Assembly: GCA_033239525.1 (NCBI GenBank)
Contig: BSYO01000013.1
Coordinates: 10,378,501 to 10,442,500 of the forward strand
DNA: 64,000 nt
Direction: 5' to 3'
From: Nepenthes gracilis
Taxonomy: Eukaryota > Streptophyta > Magnoliopsida > Caryophyllales > Nepenthaceae
Below, piece by piece: positions 60,801 to 64,000 of the stretch. Below the pieces are notes generated by a model. The model was not told the origin of the DNA. It saw nothing but the letters and a program-made list of their open reading frames with translations, and made no database searches. The translations under genes and the position numbers were made by a program. Every line of letters starts with the position of its first letter. Within the stretch, counting starts at the first letter, position 1.

Positions 60801-62261
60801 CACGGCTGAATCTTTACTTCAGAGGTTCTCTAACGTAATTTATTTGACAAATAAATACTTGAACTAACGCAATTTCAGTACAGCAATAACACTCTGGAGA
60901 AGCTATACTTTAAAATAGCACCTCTACGAAAGCTTCAACCAGAATAGATTGGCTTTAACGTCAACAATTCAAGTTTGGCTACTGTTGCAATCTGATTATG
61001 TCAAGAGACGATCCCCTCTCTAATTATTAATATTGTCCTTCACTAGAATTAGTTTCACCTTTTTACTTTTGATTCAAAATCCATCCTAGATACTTTGTGA
61101 GATACTTAAAACTTCAGGTTGACGTTATTGTCACAGTTGTGTGATCTGTTGAAGAACGGTGGCGACTTTTCTGTCCATTTCTGCATGTTAAGTGAAGCCA
61201 CGGATTTGTAAACATTACCATCAGCCATGCTACTATGTGAGATTTGGTTTTCCCTTTTACTTTTGATTCAAAATCCATCCTAGTTACTTTGTGAGATAAG
61301 TAAAACTTCAATTTGATGTTATTGACACGGCTGTGTGATCGTTGATGGACGGTGGCAACTTTTCTGGCCATTTCTGCGTGTCTAGTAAAGCCACGAATCT
61401 GTAAACATTACCATCAGCCATGCTGTCCAAAATCTAGGTACCCATAATTAAACTGGCTAAGTATGAAGTACGAGATTTGCCTGAGAATAGCTGCCATAAG
61501 GAATGTAATTGCCGGCACCGAGTTCTGTATGGCGGATGCAAATGTGGGAGACGTGTTGTCTAAGCCCAACAGGTAGAATCCTTGATTCGCAGTGATTCTG
61601 CATCATAAAACACAGTTATCCGATTCAGTTTGGCTGAGAAAATAGAGTTCAACAATATGTTCATGCTAATGTTTCTGTTTGTAGCGGTAGATATCATACC
61701 CTACAAGCGCCAGTATGAAGAACTGAAAAAGAAACCACGGACTAATAGGTGGCCTCTCCTTCCTGCTCAACAACAACGATCACAATTACATTCCATCCGC
61801 ATAACTTCGGAAAAAAGATTTTTGCCTCGTAAAAATTATTTTTGTCAGTCAGAAGCTCTTCCTCAGAATCTCTGTTTTGTTTTCTTATGTTGTTTTACCG
61901 AACTGTTTTAAAATCTACGTCAGCTAGATTATTAATATCCTTTTTCGTTACGGGTGGTGAGGGAGGAGGGGAAGAAGTATACGTGGAATTAGAATGTTGG
62001 TTATACGTGCATATATATGTATAAGGCGATGACGTACTTTTCAAGAAAATAGGCAAAGGGAAGGAGGAGAGCTAAGGCGATGATGTTCCTGTAAACGAGG
62101 AAGACGATCTTGCTGATGCCCACGTTAAGGGCAACTCTGGAGACGACATGGAACCCCGCGTACCCAAACTGCAAGGTTAACATGGCTATGTGCAGCTGGA
62201 GCTTCTCAGGCACTGAGCACCACATTCTCTTTGCTGGAGGCACGCCACCATTTTCCGCCAT
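57875..62261 (-). CDS. WAT1: WAT1 (WALLS ARE THIN 1), EamA/DMT-family auxin transporter
   Basis: Six exons, 382 residues: 62261-62038, 61762-61700, 61597-61481, 60489-60081, 58949-58798, 58058-57875. All introns are GT-AG except the third (61480-60490), which is GC-AG. The protein has two EamA domains (about 17-155 and 197-335) and ten predicted membrane helices. Diagnostic text includes EKLQLHIAMLTLQFGYAGFH, ITANQGFYLLGLDNTSPTFA, WTLGCIFLIGHCLSWSGWLV and EEFYLGGIIGA. The tail ends KSSLTQPLLPPSAENV, like Arabidopsis WAT1 itself and not its many paralogues. In Arabidopsis WAT1 sits in the tonoplast, exports auxin from the vacuole, and is needed for fibre secondary walls; function here is inferred. 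The start ATG has A at -3 and G at +4. No defects seen. Confidence 0.97.
61061..61424 (-). repeat. Tandem duplication in WAT1 intron 3
   Basis: Two copies of about 170 bases, offset 194, share TTTTGATTCAAAATCCATCC, ACTTTGTGAGATA and AAACATTACCATCAGCCATG. About 85-90% alike by eye. It lies within the GC-AG intron and does not reach the splice sites. Confidence 0.85.
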
Positions 62262-62363
62262 TATCGGAATTCAAGATGACAACAAAGAGAGAAAAAGTAG
62301 TGAAAGCGTAGAGGAAGTATGAAAGAGAGGAGATGTGGAGGCTCTAGCGATGAGCTAGGCGAG

Positions 62364-62371
62364 TATAAATA
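62364..62371 (-). promoter_or_regulatory. Candidate WAT1 TATA box
   Basis: TATTTATA on the coding strand, 103 bases upstream of the ATG. A start about 30 bases downstream would give a purine-rich leader of about 70 bases. Only position and composition support this. Confidence 0.4.
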
Positions 62372-62399
62372 CTAGAAGTTTTGCAGAAAGAGAGCGAGA

Positions 62400-63300
62400 G
62401 AGCGCACAGAGTGGCTGTAACATTATGGGGTTACTGTAGGGGATGGCCCACGGTTACTGGGGACTGAAAAGGACGCCATGTCGAACTGTTGATGAGCCTC
62501 AAAATGTTTTTGGTTGTCTTCCACATTCTTCTCTCTCAAGTTCTATCAACCTAGCTTTGTTTTGGAGGCATGCCATTAATGATGGGTAATTGAGGAGAGA
62601 GAGGGGAGGTGGTGAGCCGCCATCAATAATCTACAGATAGCGCGCACGAGGGGCTGTGGGCCGAGCCGAGTGGTGGTTGCTTCATGAGTGTCCTCATCCC
62701 TTTGTCAAATTCCTAGCTATTGCCCCGCCACACATCTCACGCTCACATGTCACTACACAAATTGACCGGGCCTTCGTTGCTTAAAATGAAAACCCATATT
62801 CTTTTAACTTTAATAGCCTACTTTAATAAATAATTATAATTTAATTATTTTAAAATAAATAATTTTAATTAATTTTTTAATTAAAAATAATTAAATTATA
62901 ATTATTTATTTAAAATTAAATTGACAACATATAAAAAATAAATCATTTTATCTTTTTAAAAAATAAAATTTTCTTAAATTATGTGCTATAATAGCCTTTT
63001 ATTTTTGTATTTTTTGTCATAAAAATATATATTACATCCATAGATATATATACAACTAAAATTAGTTGTCATATTATTTTATTGTCTTTAGAAGTTCTCA
63101 TATTTAAAAGGTAGAATAAAACTTGTATATATTATAATATTAAATAATACATATTTGATCCTTTTAAAAATTTTCTAATAAGAAAAATTGTATTTCCTAA
63201 ATCATTCCTAAAATATTATTATATACTATATGCTCTTCATTATAATATGATATGATCAATGTACCTATAGAGAATTGTTTGAGGCCACAAAAAGCACAGT
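62400..63300. other. WAT1 upstream region
   Basis: Moderately GC-rich to about 62790, then AT-rich. No gene seen. Contains the inverted repeat at 62822-62914. Confidence 0.5.
62822..62914. repeat. AT-rich inverted repeat, MITE- or hairpin-like
   Basis: The left arm (62822-62851, AAATAATTATAATTTAATTA at its core) is the reverse complement of the right arm (62884-62914), with a 32-base loop that is itself partly self-complementary (TTTTAATTAATTTTTTAATT). No target duplication could be assigned. Confidence 0.7.
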
Positions 63301-64000
63301 CACTACAAAAAAACTAATATTTAGTGATGAAAAAATAGTGACAAATATATTTTTATCACTATTAATAATTTATATATATAATTTAGTGACAAATATATAA
63401 TTTTGTCACTAAATATTAAGAGAAAATAAAAATAATTTTATAAAAAATAAAATAATTAATAATAAGTAATAAAAAATAACAGTGACAAGAATATAATATC
63501 ACTCATTATAAAAAATATATTAAATATTTAAAAATTTTAATAAATTTTATACTTTATATATTTTAACAAAATTCCACTCCTTCACCAAATACAAAACTCG
63601 CTCCACTCACACTGCCCTCGCTCCACGCCATACAAAATACACTCCACTCACGCCTCTCTCTTTCTCTATGCCTCTCTGTTCACTTTACCAGAATCCCTAA
63701 ACCACTCAAGTTCTTCTGCAAACGAATCTCATATTTTTCAATCTCGTGGGTTCAATCGGCCGTTTTCCTTCACAATCGACAATTTTCTCCATTATCTCGT
63801 AGCAAATCAGTTGAAGAAGTTTGTAATTGACGAATTGTTCATCAAATCGACACTTCCTATCTCATGGTACTTTGATTTTGATATCTCCCGTTCCTATATC
63901 ACTCTGTTTCACAATGTTTTGACTCAATTGTTTGTCGAGGTTAAAGAGATCTCCTTGATTTTTTATACTGTTGAGATTTATTTGTTCACTGTTTTTATTT
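63301..64000 (+). mobile_element. CACTA-like terminus, running off the window
   Basis: CACTACAAAAAAACTAATAT at 63301 is the standard start of plant CACTA (En/Spm) elements, preceded by AGT as a possible 3-base duplication. Sub-terminal repeats follow: TTTAGTGATGAAAAA, TAGTGACAAATATAT (twice), and the inverse TTTTGTCACTAAATAT at 63402-63417. From 63590 the text becomes a CT- and CA-rich leader-like sequence (ACTCACACTGCCCTCGCTCC). The other end and any transposase would lie outside. Confidence 0.55.

Overview
The window is nuclear DNA of a flowering plant, almost certainly a eudicot. It is AT-rich, carries one intron-split plant gene (WAT1) at the right end, and is otherwise mostly decayed plant LTR retrotransposons (Copia with tRNA-iMet-type primer sites, and Gypsy chromoviruses) plus one LINE fragment. 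Nothing in it is prokaryotic, and I found no rRNA, tRNA or CRISPR array. The species cannot be named from the sequence.

Layout. 1-194: 3' end of an LTR from a Copia family that recurs at 31.7-36.1 kb. 195-6801: a decayed Copia element (Copia-1) split by a reverse-oriented solo Gypsy LTR (2602-5070, duplication TTTCT). 6802-17296: a patchwork made of an unclassified repeat, pieces of a second Copia pol (Copia-2), a forward Gypsy LTR of about 2.4 kb that carries a LINE ORF1 fragment (8085-10275), and three copies of a 0.8-1.1 kb Copia LTR, two of which bracket an internally deleted element (14266-17296). 17520-22954: a structurally complete but dead chromovirus (Gypsy-0) with duplication GGGGT. 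About 23869-55203: an 'onion' of nested minus-strand elements. The outer shell is an old Gypsy (Gypsy-3). Inside it are a solo LTR (25333-27990, TAAAT) and a Tekay-like chromovirus (Gypsy-1, to 49489). Gypsy-1 was in turn entered by a gag-only Copia (31695-36063, GATCG) and by a relative of itself (Gypsy-2, 39865-47982, ATATG). 55204-57874: no recognised gene. 57875-62261, minus strand: WAT1 in six exons. 62262-64000: WAT1 promoter, an AT-rich inverted repeat, and a CACTA-like terminus at the window edge.

How the parts relate. The only gene that looks functional is WAT1 (382 residues, intact frame, all splice sites accounted for, one of them GC-AG). It encodes a ten-helix EamA/DMT-family transporter; its Arabidopsis counterpart is a tonoplast auxin transporter needed for fibre secondary walls. 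No retroelement here has an intact pol. Reverse transcriptase is deleted, missing or mutated in each of them, so any movement would need enzymes supplied in trans. Target-site duplications give a clear order of insertion, with the gag-only Copia and Gypsy-2 innermost.

I see no convincing new biochemical system. The points most worth following are the gag-only Copia (TR-GAG type), the nested stack with its duplications, an ORF1-only LINE, the GC-AG intron of WAT1, and CTCGAG-rich patches shared by two unrelated LTR families. Boundaries given as 'about' come from aligning repeats by eye.
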